Of a stretch of 64,000 nucleotides of DNA, positions 8,006 to 16,725 are shown in pieces (within the stretch, counting starts at the first letter, position 1; each line of letters starts with the position of its first letter). A program made the position numbers and the translations under genes. A model generated the notes under the pieces. That model was not told the DNA's origin. It worked only from the letters and a program-made list of their open reading frames with translations, and searched no databases. This DNA is from Ktedonobacteria bacterium brp13 (GTDB lineage Bacteria; Chloroflexota; Ktedonobacteria; Ktedonobacterales; Ktedonobacteraceae): the NCBI GenBank assembly GCA_015099395.1, contig AP024096.1, positions 992,001 through 1,056,000 on the forward strand, in the 5' to 3' direction.

Positions 8006-8232
8006 TTTGCTGGATACTCGATAATGATAAAACGTTAATCGTAAAAATTTTATCGTGTTGTGTTTCTGAGCTTAAGACTGTAGATAGATACATACGTTCA
8101 GCTTACCCTCTTTTTTGACGAGCTATAAGTATAGTATTGCAGCCTTTAGTCGATAGTTGATTGTATCAGAATCGACTTTGTCTATATGGTTACAATGCTA
8201 GTGGTAGCCTCGTTGAAAAGGAGATATTTTGT

Positions 8233-9762
8233 ATGGATAAAGTGACGGCACCTGCTCCACGGATGAGCAGAAGATCTTTCTTACGTGGGACCTCGTGGGT
8301 GGCTGGTTCTGCTGCGTTGAGTGGGGGGACGCTGTCCAGCTGCCATAACGGTCTGCTTAAGCCTTCGTCTTCGACGTCGGGCGGTGTACATGGCTCGACC
8401 GTCACCATAACCTATTGGGATTGGTGGGTGACGCAAGCGGTATGGATCGATGACGAGATCAATCGCTTTGAGCAGGCACATCCTCATATTAAAATCGCGA
8501 AGGTCACAAATGCCGTCAATATCTATGGCAATCTGCTCAACCTTTCAGCGCAGAGCAATAAACTGCCAGATGTGTTTATGGTATCTACGCAGCCTGCTTT
8601 AAGTGAGCAGGTCAAACAGGGTTGGCTTAAAAATCTGGATGCCTATGCAGGAGTGTCGTGGCGTAGCCGTTTCCCTGCACACTCGTTTATTGAGGGCAAT
8701 AATGAACTGGGTGGGCATCTCTATACGGCTCCTTTGACCGGGTATGCTCCTACGTATCAACTCTATATCAATAACAAAGTCTTTCGCGCTGCTGGTCTGA
8801 CGAATCCCGATGGGAGCGTACTGCTGCCACATACCTGGGATGATGTGACGCATGCCGCGGAGACGATTACGCAGAAGGGGCAGGGTAATGTGTACGGGTT
8901 GGGATTTGGGAATGGGAGCTTCGGACTCTTGCCCTGGTGGCTGGATCTCTTTGTCCGTGCTGCTGGCTCACCCGCTGGCTCGTCGGGTCTAGATTATCGT
9001 ACCGGAAAGTATACGTACGCCTCCGACCGTAACTATGGGGATTGTATCGCACTGTTGATGGAGTGGAAACGGAAAGGCTTTATCTATCCAGATGCAATGA
9101 GCATCGGTGACGAGGCTGCTCGTGCTCTTTTTGAGCAAGGGAAGTTTGGTATGACCGTTGGTGGTGTCTGGAACCAGTCGGAGTGGAACTCTCATCACTT
9201 TACCGATTACAGTCTGGTAACCCTGCTGGGTCCGCAGAAGACACCTCTGTCGTACTTCTATCATTCTGGCGGTGGTTCGTTTGTCGGTATCTCGGCGAAG
9301 TCAGCATTCGCCCCTGAGGCATGGCAATGGTTCGACTGGCTCTATAGCCCTGAGGCTGGTAAGCGTTTTGTGGAGAAAGGGATCGACCTCTCCATCTATC
9401 CTCAGAATAATGATCCGCATACGATTATCTCGGCCCCATTTGCGCAGTATGTTGCGACCTCCTCGAAGATGCTGCTGGGTCCTGATCCAGGTGTACGTAA
9501 TCCGCAGACTGCTCAGGTGGGCTTGTTGATGAAAGCAGTCAAACCGGATATCAGCGATACACTCGTAGGCATCTATACCGGTCAGATTCACGATGTGCAG
9601 TCTGCTCTCTCTTCTCTGTCCAGTAACAGCCAGCAGTCCCTGGATGACGCTATTAAGCAGGCTCAGCAGCAAGGGTATAAGGTCAGCCAGGCGGATTATG
9701 TGTTCTCGGATTGGGACCCACTAAAACCTTATACCGGCTCATCTGCCCACGTGTATGCCTGA
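8233..9762 (+). CDS. ABC sugar transporter, extracellular solute-binding lipoprotein
   Basis: I start the gene at ATG 8233, behind AAAAGGAGAT, giving 509 residues. The N-terminus has a twin-arginine motif 'MSRRSFLRG' followed by a hydrophobic stretch and a lipobox 'LSSC', so the protein is probably Tat-exported and lipid-anchored. The mature part is a family 1 solute-binding protein: 'VTITYWDWW' at the start of the domain, 'GWLKNLDAYA', 'GGVWNQSEW' and 'APEAWQWFDWLYSPEAGKRF' in the hinge and C-lobe. It is followed by two matching permease genes but no ATPase gene, so the importer must use an ATPase encoded elsewhere (MsmK-like sharing). The ligand is probably an oligosaccharide or polyol; it cannot be specified. 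Confidence 0.92.
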   Translation: MDKVTAPAPRMSRRSFLRGTSWVAGSAALSGGTLSSCHNGLLKPSSSTSGGVHGSTVTITYWDWWVTQAVWIDDEINRFEQAHPHIKIAKVTNAVNIYGNLLNLSAQSNKLPDVFMVSTQPALSEQVKQGWLKNLDAYAGVSWRSRFPAHSFIEGNNELGGHLYTAPLTGYAPTYQLYINNKVFRAAGLTNPDGSVLLPHTWDDVTHAAETITQKGQGNVYGLGFGNGSFGLLPWWLDLFVRAAGSPAGSSGLDYRTGKYTYASDRNYGDCIALLMEWKRKGFIYPDAMSIGDEAARALFEQGKFGMTVGGVWNQSEWNSHHFTDYSLVTLLGPQKTPLSYFYHSGGGSFVGISAKSAFAPEAWQWFDWLYSPEAGKRFVEKGIDLSIYPQNNDPHTIISAPFAQYVATSSKMLLGPDPGVRNPQTAQVGLLMKAVKPDISDTLVGIYTGQIHDVQSALSSLSSNSQQSLDDAIKQAQQQGYKVSQADYVFSDWDPLKPYTGSSAHVYA

Positions 9763-9881
9763 ATACTGGTGCATATCTGTATGCAGAACACTCAGGTTGT
9801 TGGATCGGCAATAAGCGTACCGGGACGGCACAAAGTCGTTCCGGTACATATTTCGTTAAGCGATAGGAAGCCACTCTACAT

Positions 9882-10898
9882 ATGGAAACACCAACCCTTG
9901 TACGATCGCCGAGAAGCTCTCGACCATCTGTGTCGCGTCTGCTGCGTGGACGCATCTTGCCACATGGTTTGCCTGCTCGTTTCTGGACCTACCTCTATCT
10001 GGCTCCTATGGTGCTACTCTTTGCTGTCTTTACCATTTATCCACTTTTTGCCTCCCTGGGGTATACGTTGTATCAGTGGAACGGGATTGGCTCACCATCG
10101 AACTTTGTAGGACTGGATAATTTTGCACAGGTTATGAAGGATGCGCTCTTCTGGGGTGCCTTTGCGCATACATTTATCTATACACTGGTCCTGGTTCCTG
10201 TTCAACTCTGTCTGGCTCTGGTTCTGGCTCTCGTTTTAAATAATCCTAAATTACATTTTGCGACGTTTTATCGTTCGATCTATTTTTTGCCAGTTGTAAC
10301 CTCACCTGCGGTTATCGGAGTGGTTATACAGATCTTGCTTTCCAATTTTGGCGAGGATATTAATCATATATTATTCCAGATGCATCTGATCAATGAACAT
10401 ATTGACTGGCTGGGTGATCCTCATTTTGCATTGGGAGTCATAATTACAGTAGGGATCTGGAATACGCTGGGCTATAATCTGGTCTACTTTCTAGCTGGTC
10501 TCCAGACGGTGCCGCTCGATCTTTATGAGGCGTCAAGACTGGATGGAGCAAGTAGTGTACGGCAATTCTTCTTTATTACCGTGCCTATGTTACGCGGTGT
10601 CGGTATGGTCATCTTGATTCTTGCGATCCTGGGGAGCCTGCAGGTCTTTGATCTGGTGCAGGTTCTGACTGGTGGAGGGCCTTACTTTGCGACCGAGGTC
10701 GTGAATACCTATATCTACCATGAGGCGTTCGGTAATTTTTCAGCTCAGGCGACGCAACCAAATATCGGTTATGCCTCGGCTGCCTCTTTCTTCTATGGTA
10801 TGTTGCTGCTGGGTCTCTCGCTGGTGCAGGTAGTTATGTTTCGCTATGCTGCTCGTCAGCGGAGTGCGTTACGTAATAATGGGAAGAGTGAAAGGTGA
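9882..10898 (+). CDS. ABC sugar transporter permease, MalF/UgpA-type
   Basis: A 338-residue integral membrane protein with six predicted spans and the EAA loop 'YEASRLDGASSVRQFFFITV' (residues ~207-227) that docks on the ATPase. 'LTGGGPYFATEVVNTYIY' after span 5 is typical for the family-1 sugar permeases. The N-terminal 35 residues are cytoplasmic and basic. It sits 119 nt after the binding-protein gene and overlaps the next permease by 4 nt. Confidence 0.94.
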   Translation: METPTLVRSPRSSRPSVSRLLRGRILPHGLPARFWTYLYLAPMVLLFAVFTIYPLFASLGYTLYQWNGIGSPSNFVGLDNFAQVMKDALFWGAFAHTFIYTLVLVPVQLCLALVLALVLNNPKLHFATFYRSIYFLPVVTSPAVIGVVIQILLSNFGEDINHILFQMHLINEHIDWLGDPHFALGVIITVGIWNTLGYNLVYFLAGLQTVPLDLYEASRLDGASSVRQFFFITVPMLRGVGMVILILAILGSLQVFDLVQVLTGGGPYFATEVVNTYIYHEAFGNFSAQATQPNIGYASAASFFYGMLLLGLSLVQVVMFRYAARQRSALRNNGKSER

Positions 10899-11794
10899 AG
10901 ATGATGGCGTTTTGGGCATCTGTTGCTGCATCGTCGCGGCCTACGGCATTGGCGCGTCAGGTGCGTTGGCGGCGTAGGGGCTCCGGGCTGCTGGTCCATC
11001 TTATTCTGCTCGGAGGCGGTCTGCTCTGGATGTATCCGTTTCTCTGGACCCTGGGAAGCTCATTGAAGAGTGAAACGAGCTTCTTTGCTTCTGGTCTGAA
11101 TGTTATTCCACATCAGCTTGAGTGGGCAAACTACGTCAATGCCTGGAGCCAGGCTTCTTTTGGGCAGTACTTCTTCAACACGATCATTACGACGTGTTTG
11201 ACCGTGCTCTTTACATTGGTGCTGACTTCGATGGCTGGTTATGTACTGGCACGCTATGCCTTTCCGGGCAAGAAAGTGGTAGTCGTACTGATCGGTATCT
11301 CGCTTTTTCTACCGCATGGGTATACGATCATCCCGGTCTTCGACATTATTCAGCGTATGGGATTATTGGATACGTTGTGGTCAATTATTCTTGTGCAGAC
11401 GGCTGGAGGGATGGTTTTCAACACATTTCTCTTTATGGGCTATTTTGCGACGCTGGATCGTGAGATTGAAGAGGCTGCGCTTGTTGATGGAGCTAGCTTT
11501 AATCAGATCTTCTGGAATATTATGCTGCCACTGGCCGGTCCCATGCTAGCGACGGTCGCGCTCTTCACCTTTATTATGACCTGGAATAACTTCTTTATCC
11601 CACTGGTCTTTACACTTGGCAATCCTGACCTGCGTACGCTGGCTGTTGGTATGTATGCCTTTATCGGTCAGAATTCCACGCATTGGACTTATCTCTGTGC
11701 CGGTTCAGTGATTACGCTAGCTCCTATTATGCTGGTCTTTGTTGTGCTGCAACGCTACTTTATCAACGGTGTTGCCGGTGCCATTAAATCGTAG
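10895..11794 (+). CDS. ABC sugar transporter permease, MalG/UgpE-type
   Basis: A 299-residue membrane protein with six spans and the EAA loop 'IEEAALVDGASFNQIFWNIM'. The C-terminus ends in 'QRYFINGVAGAIKS', the usual MalG-like tail. The GTG start overlaps the stop of the preceding permease (GTGA); two in-frame ATG codons at 10901 and 10904 are alternatives. Together with the upstream permease it forms the membrane channel of one carbohydrate importer. Confidence 0.94.
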   Translation: MKMMAFWASVAASSRPTALARQVRWRRRGSGLLVHLILLGGGLLWMYPFLWTLGSSLKSETSFFASGLNVIPHQLEWANYVNAWSQASFGQYFFNTIITTCLTVLFTLVLTSMAGYVLARYAFPGKKVVVVLIGISLFLPHGYTIIPVFDIIQRMGLLDTLWSIILVQTAGGMVFNTFLFMGYFATLDREIEEAALVDGASFNQIFWNIMLPLAGPMLATVALFTFIMTWNNFFIPLVFTLGNPDLRTLAVGMYAFIGQNSTHWTYLCAGSVITLAPIMLVFVVLQRYFINGVAGAIKS

Positions 11795-11813
11795 ATGCCC
11801 TTTGTTGCCGTGA

Positions 11814-11854
11814 AGAGAAGGCCACCAGGCGGATGAAAGCTGGTGGCCTTCTCT
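11814..11854 (+). terminator. Terminator between convergent genes
   Basis: Perfect 15-bp stem AGAGAAGGCCACCAG / CTGGTGGCCTTCTCT (11814-11828 with 11840-11854) with an 11-nt loop, just after the sugar permease operon and before the 3' end of the minus-strand kinase-like gene. Confidence 0.88.
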
Positions 11855-11881
11855 GTGTAATATATTTAGCGTCTTTCCTGT

Positions 11882-12943
11882 TCAGTGTCTCTCCTGTGTC
11901 ACGCGACGGATGGCAGCTGCGAAGATAGGGCCGCTCTCCTCAAGATAGGCAAAGTTAAAGTCGTCGGCAGTGCCAGCGATATGGCGAGCCCAATGACCTT
12001 CGAGCAAGATAGCTAATTTCCACATTGCCAGGACAATATAGAAGTTTAAATCGGGCAGGGACCGTTGCATACGTTCAGCGTAGCGTTGGGCCAGTTCTGC
12101 GCGCGTGGGGAAGCCTGGTTGCTCCGTGACGCGCGGTGCAATCCTTAGCTCTGGTGCAGGATCATCCGCTTCACGCCAGAAAGCGAGCAACCAGCCCAGA
12201 TCAGCTAATGGATCACCCAGGGTCGCCATCTCCCAATCGACAACACCGCGCAAGCGAGCAGGTGGTTCAAGCGCGAAGAGGAGATTATCCAGCTTATAGT
12301 CACCGTGGACGATAGCGGGCTGTGTTACGTCGGCAGGTTGGTGCTGTGCTAGCCAAGCGGTGGCCCAATCAAGATCGGGGACCGGACGTGTGCGTGTATA
12401 GTCGAGCTGACTTTTCCAGCGTTTCAGCTGGCGTGCGATATAACCAGTAGGGCGTCCAAGATCTCCGAGCCCGATCTCAAGCGGGTTGATTGAATGGAGC
12501 TGAGCCAGCGTGTCGATGACCTGGATACCAATGTCATGGCGTACCGCTGCTGGCGCTGCTGCTAGCGCGGGTGGTAGCGTAAAATGTATCGCATCGCCAG
12601 AGATCATCTCCATCAAATAGAAGGGCGCACCTAGAATTTCAACGTCCTGGCAGGCTGCAAGGGGTCGCGGGACGGGTACAGCGCTATGCTGAAGCGCGTC
12701 GAGTACGCGATACTCACGCAATACGTCGTGTGCGCTGGGTGGGAGTGGCCCCATGGGTGGGCGACGTAAAATAATAGCACCCTCACGTAACGTAATACGA
12801 TAGGTCAGGTTAGACTGCCCCTGCCCGACGCGTTCAATCTTCTGAATTGGTAAGTTGGCTGCAATTGCTGGTAGCGTGGCCAGGTAGCTTGTAAGGCGCG
12901 CCTTGTCTACGGGTCCGTCGTTGGACTTGATCTCGTTACTCAT
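11882..12943 (-). CDS. APH-family kinase associated with acyl-CoA dehydrogenase (ACAD10/11 N-domain type)
   Basis: Start chosen at ATG 12943 because GAGGG lies 8-9 nt upstream; an upstream frame extension lacks one. The 353-residue protein has the aminoglycoside-phosphotransferase fold: 'VGQGQSNLTYRI' nucleotide loop, 'ILRRPPMG' with the ATP-contacting region, catalytic loop 'IVHGDYKLDNLLF' with Asp, and metal-binding 'VVDWEMATLGDPLADLGWLL'. This subfamily is the one fused to acyl-CoA dehydrogenase in animal ACAD10/11, where the kinase acts on hydroxyacyl-CoA. Here the acyl-CoA dehydrogenase is the divergent neighbour. I infer phosphorylation of a 4-hydroxyacyl-CoA or similar lipid intermediate; antibiotic resistance is unlikely. 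Confidence 0.87.
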   Translation of the reverse strand: MSNEIKSNDGPVDKARLTSYLATLPAIAANLPIQKIERVGQGQSNLTYRITLREGAIILRRPPMGPLPPSAHDVLREYRVLDALQHSAVPVPRPLAACQDVEILGAPFYLMEMISGDAIHFTLPPALAAAPAAVRHDIGIQVIDTLAQLHSINPLEIGLGDLGRPTGYIARQLKRWKSQLDYTRTRPVPDLDWATAWLAQHQPADVTQPAIVHGDYKLDNLLFALEPPARLRGVVDWEMATLGDPLADLGWLLAFWREADDPAPELRIAPRVTEQPGFPTRAELAQRYAERMQRSLPDLNFYIVLAMWKLAILLEGHWARHIAGTADDFNFAYLEESGPIFAAAIRRVTQERH

Positions 12944-13161
12944 TAGCAAGACCCTCATAACGTATACATAGGGGACGACAGCGTAACTTCTATTATATCT
13001 TTCCTGGTTGTTGAAAAACAATATGTATCAGTTTGCGTTAATCACTGAATGGAATAATCAGTTTCTTCTCGTATTTTGTATTTTATAACTGAGAGCTCGG
13101 GTAGAAGCTTGTGCATACTATTGTTTTATTAGTTTTCGAGCGTTATCATAAAGGAGAGAAC

Positions 13162-13215
13162 ATGATTATTGTTATCGATATACTTGTACTGGTTGCGCTC
13201 AATGTTGAGCAATGA
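13162..13215 (+). CDS. Short branched-chain-rich leader ORF coupled to acyl-CoA dehydrogenase
   Basis: ATG 13162 follows AAGGAG with 5-6 nt spacing and encodes 17 residues, 'MIIVIDILVLVALNVEQ', 11 of which are Ile, Leu or Val. Its TGA stop (13213-13215) overlaps the ATG (13212) of the following gene as ATGA. The downstream ATG has no ribosome binding site of its own, so its translation probably depends on this ORF. A leader-peptide attenuator sensing branched-chain amino acids, or a simple coupling device, are the two readings. It is too short for ordinary ORF calling. Confidence 0.5.
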   Translation: MIIVIDILVLVALNVEQ

Positions 13216-14465
13216 AGACAAAGAGGGATAGTGCAAAAATGTTTGACTTTAGCCTCACACCAGAATTGGCGGCGTTACGTGAGCGTACGCTTGCTTTTGT
13301 GCGCGATGTTGTGATACCCGCTGAGAAAGACTTTCCCGCCTACGACGTTCAGTCACCCGAGGAGATCAAGGCTATGGCCGATCGCCTTGAAGTTCTACGT
13401 GTACAGGCGCGAGAGGCGGGTTTATTCGCTCCGCATGTTGTGAAGGAATGGGGTGGAATGGGCTTGAACATGCGTGAGATGGCAATCGTCTTTGAGGAGG
13501 CGGGGCATAGCCTGCTAGGTCCGCTGGTCTTGAATTGTTCTGCACCCGATGAAGGAAACATGCATCTGCTGGAGGTTGTCGCTTCAGAGGAGCAGAAAGA
13601 GCGCTATTTACGACCTCTGGTAGCGGGTGAGATACGTTCCTGTTTTGCGATGACTGAGCCTGCGCCCGGAGCCGGTTCTGATCCAGCGCTACTAAAAACC
13701 TATGCGAAACGTGAACGTGGCGGGTGGGTTATCAATGGCACCAAATGGTATACCTCAGGGGCTGATGGAGCGGCCTTTGCTATCTGTATGGCACTGACCG
13801 ATCATGATAGTGCGTCAGACGAGTCTAAGCAGGCTGTCAAGCGATCCCAGGCGACCATGTTCCTGGTGGATACGACCAATCCTGGCTTTCGTATTGTGCG
13901 TCATGTCCCATCGATGGACGTAAATTTCTTTGGTGGGCACTGTGAGGTTGTGTTTGAAGATTGTTTTGTGACTGATGATGCTGTGCTCGGTGAAGTTGGG
14001 AAAGGCTTTCAATATGCCCAGGTGCGTCTTGCTCCTGCACGCCTGACACATTGTATGCGCTGGCTAGGGGTCGCACAACGATCAATGGAGATGGCAATTC
14101 ACTATGCCAATGCACGTGAAAGCTTTGGCCAGCGCCTGGGACAGCACCAGATGGTAGGTTCGATGCTTGCCGACTCCGCAATGGAGATCCATGCCGCTCG
14201 TCTGATGATCTGGCACGCCGCCTGGCTACTTGATAACGGTGAGCAAGCACGTCAGGAGACCTCAATGACCAAGGTGTATGTGGCGGAGACAGTCAATAGA
14301 GTAGTAGACCGTGCTGTACAGATCTGTGGTGCCAGTGGTATCTCAGAAGATCTCCCCCTCTCGCTTTTCTATCGAAGCGTACGCGCTTTCCGTATCTATG
14401 ATGGCCCCTCCGAAGTACATCGCGCTGTCATTGCACATCGTATACTCAAGCAATATGCCGAGTAG
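13212..14465 (+). CDS. Acyl-CoA dehydrogenase (FadE/ACAD11-like)
   Basis: A 417-residue flavoenzyme of normal ACAD length. N-terminal helical domain from ~residue 12, the FAD/substrate motif 'CFAMTEPAPGAGSDPALL' near 140, 'INGTKWYTSGADGA', and a C-terminal helical domain with 'ESFGQRLGQHQMVGSMLADSAMEIHA' features and 'YDGPSEVHRAVIAHRIL', the usual closing motif with the FAD-binding Arg/His region. It oxidises acyl-CoA to enoyl-CoA with electrons passing to ETF. Start at ATG 13212 assumes coupling to the leader ORF; ATG 13239 (residue 10), behind AGAGGGAT, is an alternative. The divergent APH-like kinase gene strongly suggests an ACAD11-type pathway. Confidence 0.93.
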   Translation: MKTKRDSAKMFDFSLTPELAALRERTLAFVRDVVIPAEKDFPAYDVQSPEEIKAMADRLEVLRVQAREAGLFAPHVVKEWGGMGLNMREMAIVFEEAGHSLLGPLVLNCSAPDEGNMHLLEVVASEEQKERYLRPLVAGEIRSCFAMTEPAPGAGSDPALLKTYAKRERGGWVINGTKWYTSGADGAAFAICMALTDHDSASDESKQAVKRSQATMFLVDTTNPGFRIVRHVPSMDVNFFGGHCEVVFEDCFVTDDAVLGEVGKGFQYAQVRLAPARLTHCMRWLGVAQRSMEMAIHYANARESFGQRLGQHQMVGSMLADSAMEIHAARLMIWHAAWLLDNGEQARQETSMTKVYVAETVNRVVDRAVQICGASGISEDLPLSLFYRSVRAFRIYDGPSEVHRAVIAHRILKQYAE

Positions 14466-14483
14466 ATAAGATAAGGTGCATAA

Positions 14484-14523
14484 ATGCGGTACACCTTTAC
14501 ATTGAAGTAAAGGTGTACCGCAT
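14484..14523 (+). terminator. Bidirectional terminator
   Basis: Perfect 17-bp stem (14484-14500 with 14507-14523), 6-nt loop ATTGAA, flanked by A/T on both sides. It lies 18 nt after the acyl-CoA dehydrogenase stop and faces the end of the minus-strand phosphatase gene. Confidence 0.9.
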
Positions 14524-14630
14524 AAATAATAAAGAACGAAGATAGTCACTGAAGGAGCATCTCGCGCAGTCTTTATGCCATGTTTTCTAGTAGCGTATAG
14601 AGAGCATACAATTTTAGTCGAATGATTGCT

Positions 14631-15326
14631 TTATGCCGTAGCTATTGGTTGCGTCTGAAAAAGTGTACGGTCGGGTAGTCGAATAGCGGTTAGAATACCG
14701 GTCTGATAGGCACCAGTATCAATACCGATCTTATATTTTTCGAGTATAGGAGCCTTGAGTTGATAGTGCCCAAAGACAATCAGCTTTTTCCAGTTATGCT
14801 TTGAATGTAGGAAATCAGCGTCGCCCCATAATTTAGTAAAAGCAGGGCATTGTTGATAAGGCATAGCGGGTGTGACACCTGCATGAACATAGTAGGCGTA
14901 TTGATCCTCATAATCGATGAGTGTCTTGTTGAGCCATTCGCCTACATCCGAGGGCACCTCGCCATCCCAGTCGTCCCAGATCTGTAGCGCTCCTGGCATA
15001 TATGGTGGTTGCTCAAATCTATGTTGCCGGCTGTCCCAGAATTCAAGCCAACTATCGTCATGATTGCCGCGTAAAAAGACGCTCTTTTTGTGACGTTGCT
15101 GAATCTGTTGCAACTCACGAATCGCGCCCACTGCATCGTCACCACGATCCATATAGTCACCGAGAAAGACCAACGTATCCTGTGGTCTCAGAGGGAGCAA
15201 CTCCATCAATCTTTTAAGCTCAGCAACAGAGCCATGGATATCGCCGACTGCATAGGTGTATGTGTCGGGTTGTGTGCTGGTCTGTGAAACCTGAAGTCCA
15301 GTTCTGCCTAACGTTCGATACTGCAT
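14631..15326 (-). CDS. Metallophosphoesterase (PrpA-like Ser/Thr phosphatase) with AKR-like N-terminus
   Basis: Start at ATG 15326 behind GGAAGG, giving 231 residues. The calcineurin-like core has all metal and catalytic motifs: 'YAVGDIHGS', 'FLGDYMDRGDDAVG', 'FLRGNHDDSW', 'VHAGVTP' and 'IVFGHYQ', so a PPP-family phosphatase of the bacterial PrpA/PrpE/ApaH-like type is likely, cytoplasmic, acting on phosphoproteins or nucleotides. The first 14 residues, 'MQYRTLGRTGLQVS', do not belong to this family: they are the standard N-terminus of aldo/keto reductases. The join falls about 13 residues before the first phosphatase motif, which looks like capture of another gene's start and ribosome binding site. 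Confidence 0.9.
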   Translation of the reverse strand: MQYRTLGRTGLQVSQTSTQPDTYTYAVGDIHGSVAELKRLMELLPLRPQDTLVFLGDYMDRGDDAVGAIRELQQIQQRHKKSVFLRGNHDDSWLEFWDSRQHRFEQPPYMPGALQIWDDWDGEVPSDVGEWLNKTLIDYEDQYAYYVHAGVTPAMPYQQCPAFTKLWGDADFLHSKHNWKKLIVFGHYQLKAPILEKYKIGIDTGAYQTGILTAIRLPDRTLFQTQPIATA

Positions 15327-15437
15327 GGCATATCCTTCCTTGCTGTGCCTTAGCTTCTCTCTACGTGATACTTGATAGACATGGGAGAAGTACACCGATT
15401 TTGAATGGGTGATGATTGTGCGAGATGTAGCCCCTTG

Positions 15438-16328
15438 TTACTGTTGTGCGAAAATGTGTCGGATCAGTTCTTTGAGCAGTAGTGCGTTTTCAATATCGAC
15501 AGTGACAACTCTGAGCCAGGGTGTGCCTGTTGGATCTGCTTTGGTATAGACATATGTAAATTGATCTCCAACGTCGACCGCAGCAATTTCGTCCCAATCG
15601 AGCGTCTCTTCGTCTTCTCCATCATTAATAAAACGACTGATGCCCTGATTATTTAAGGCAAGATCCCCAAATTCTAACTCTTCCCCCATCTTATAAAGCT
15701 CAAGCATACCGGGAAGACGATAGCCAGTATAACCGCGCTCGATCAAATTGCAAAGCTCCATACGTTGCTGCAATCTGGGGCAAATATAGATCAGTTTATC
15801 TTTATCGGTAGTAACGCTGAGGCGATCATATAAGATATGTCCCGTACGCTTCGTATCAAGTGTGCCGCGTAGCAGTATATTGATGCTATCCCAGCGAACA
15901 GCATAGCTTTTTTCACGACCTTTGACATGGACCAGACCGGTAAGATAGACAAAGCCATCCTCAAAGATATGTAGCTGTTCGAGGTGGCGGTAACGATACT
16001 CGCGCAGGTTTCTCCAACTCTGTAGCAGGCAGCCACCGAGAATAGCCAGACCGATAAGCGCAGTTGCACCCAGAGATTGGAGTGTCTCTGAGTCGGAGAT
16101 CGCTCCACGGAGTTGTGGGAGTGATTTGATAATGAAATAAAGACCAATGAGAGCGACGATAAACCAGACAATAGCGTTCATCACGAGACGTGTACCATTC
16201 ACAGTTGTCTCAGTGAAAGAGGCCTGACGTTCCCCTAAGTGCTGTTGCGTTGCTAGCTTCTGGACTTCAGCGTAAAAAGGGGCGCTCATAGAACTTTGTG
16301 AGTTATGTATATCTTGCGATTGCATCAC
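15438..16328 (-). CDS. Two-span membrane protein with PH-like cytoplasmic part (DUF6585-like)
   Basis: A 296-residue protein with a 45-residue polar N-terminus, two membrane segments (about 48-70 and 88-106) forming a hairpin, then a soluble C-terminal part of ~185 residues built of two repeated beta-rich units ('RYRHLEQLHIFEDGFVYLTG' and later 'LALNNQGISRFINDGEDEE', each leading to a 'WDSI/WDEI' strand). That repeat pattern resembles the PH-like domains of DUF6585-type proteins common in Ktedonobacteria, a match from memory. No enzymatic motif is visible. The ATG at 16325 is an alternative start. It lies 111 nt upstream of, and in the same direction as, the phosphatase gene. Confidence 0.75.
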   Translation of the reverse strand: MMQSQDIHNSQSSMSAPFYAEVQKLATQQHLGERQASFTETTVNGTRLVMNAIVWFIVALIGLYFIIKSLPQLRGAISDSETLQSLGATALIGLAILGGCLLQSWRNLREYRYRHLEQLHIFEDGFVYLTGLVHVKGREKSYAVRWDSINILLRGTLDTKRTGHILYDRLSVTTDKDKLIYICPRLQQRMELCNLIERGYTGYRLPGMLELYKMGEELEFGDLALNNQGISRFINDGEDEETLDWDEIAAVDVGDQFTYVYTKADPTGTPWLRVVTVDIENALLLKELIRHIFAQQ

Positions 16329-16725
16329 GTGTTTGCATGCCTCCGTTTGTGTAGCTTGAACTATGTCATATTATACAGCACGCAACCATCCCTCTTTACG
16401 CACAGAGGGGAAGAGCTATTGGCAAATGACAGCCCCTTCTTCGTAGTCGGGCGCAAAATCTCTGTAATGGAATGGACAGAAGAGTTTTTTATAATAATGA
16501 AGGATATGATAGTTATTAATTGTGTTCAGAATCTTTGCTATTGGTCGATTGATAACTATGAATCAATCTGTGCTATAGTGCATTGAGCATTAAAAATGGA
16601 GATGATGAGATTTATAGTAGATGTTGAGCTTGACTATTCATAACCCTTTAAGATACAAATATTTTAGATAATAGTGCATTAGCGATCAGTAGTGAGACTG
16701 ATTTTGTCAGGAGAAGAGCATAGCT
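16329..16725. other. Divergent promoter region of the membrane protein and exporter genes
   Basis: About 400 AT-rich bases between divergent genes. Apart from the promoter/operator pattern reported at 16547-16579 I see no gene, RNA or repeat. Confidence 0.45.
16547..16579 (+). promoter_or_regulatory. Candidate promoter with overlapping inverted repeat before the peptide exporter
   Basis: GATTGAT (16547-16553) and ATCAATC (16562-16568) form a 7-bp inverted repeat that overlaps a possible -35 (TTGATA, 16549-16554) upstream of a possible -10 (TATAGT, 16574-16579; 19-nt spacing, long). It sits ~150 nt before the exporter operon. Pattern only; it could bind a repressor. Confidence 0.3.
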
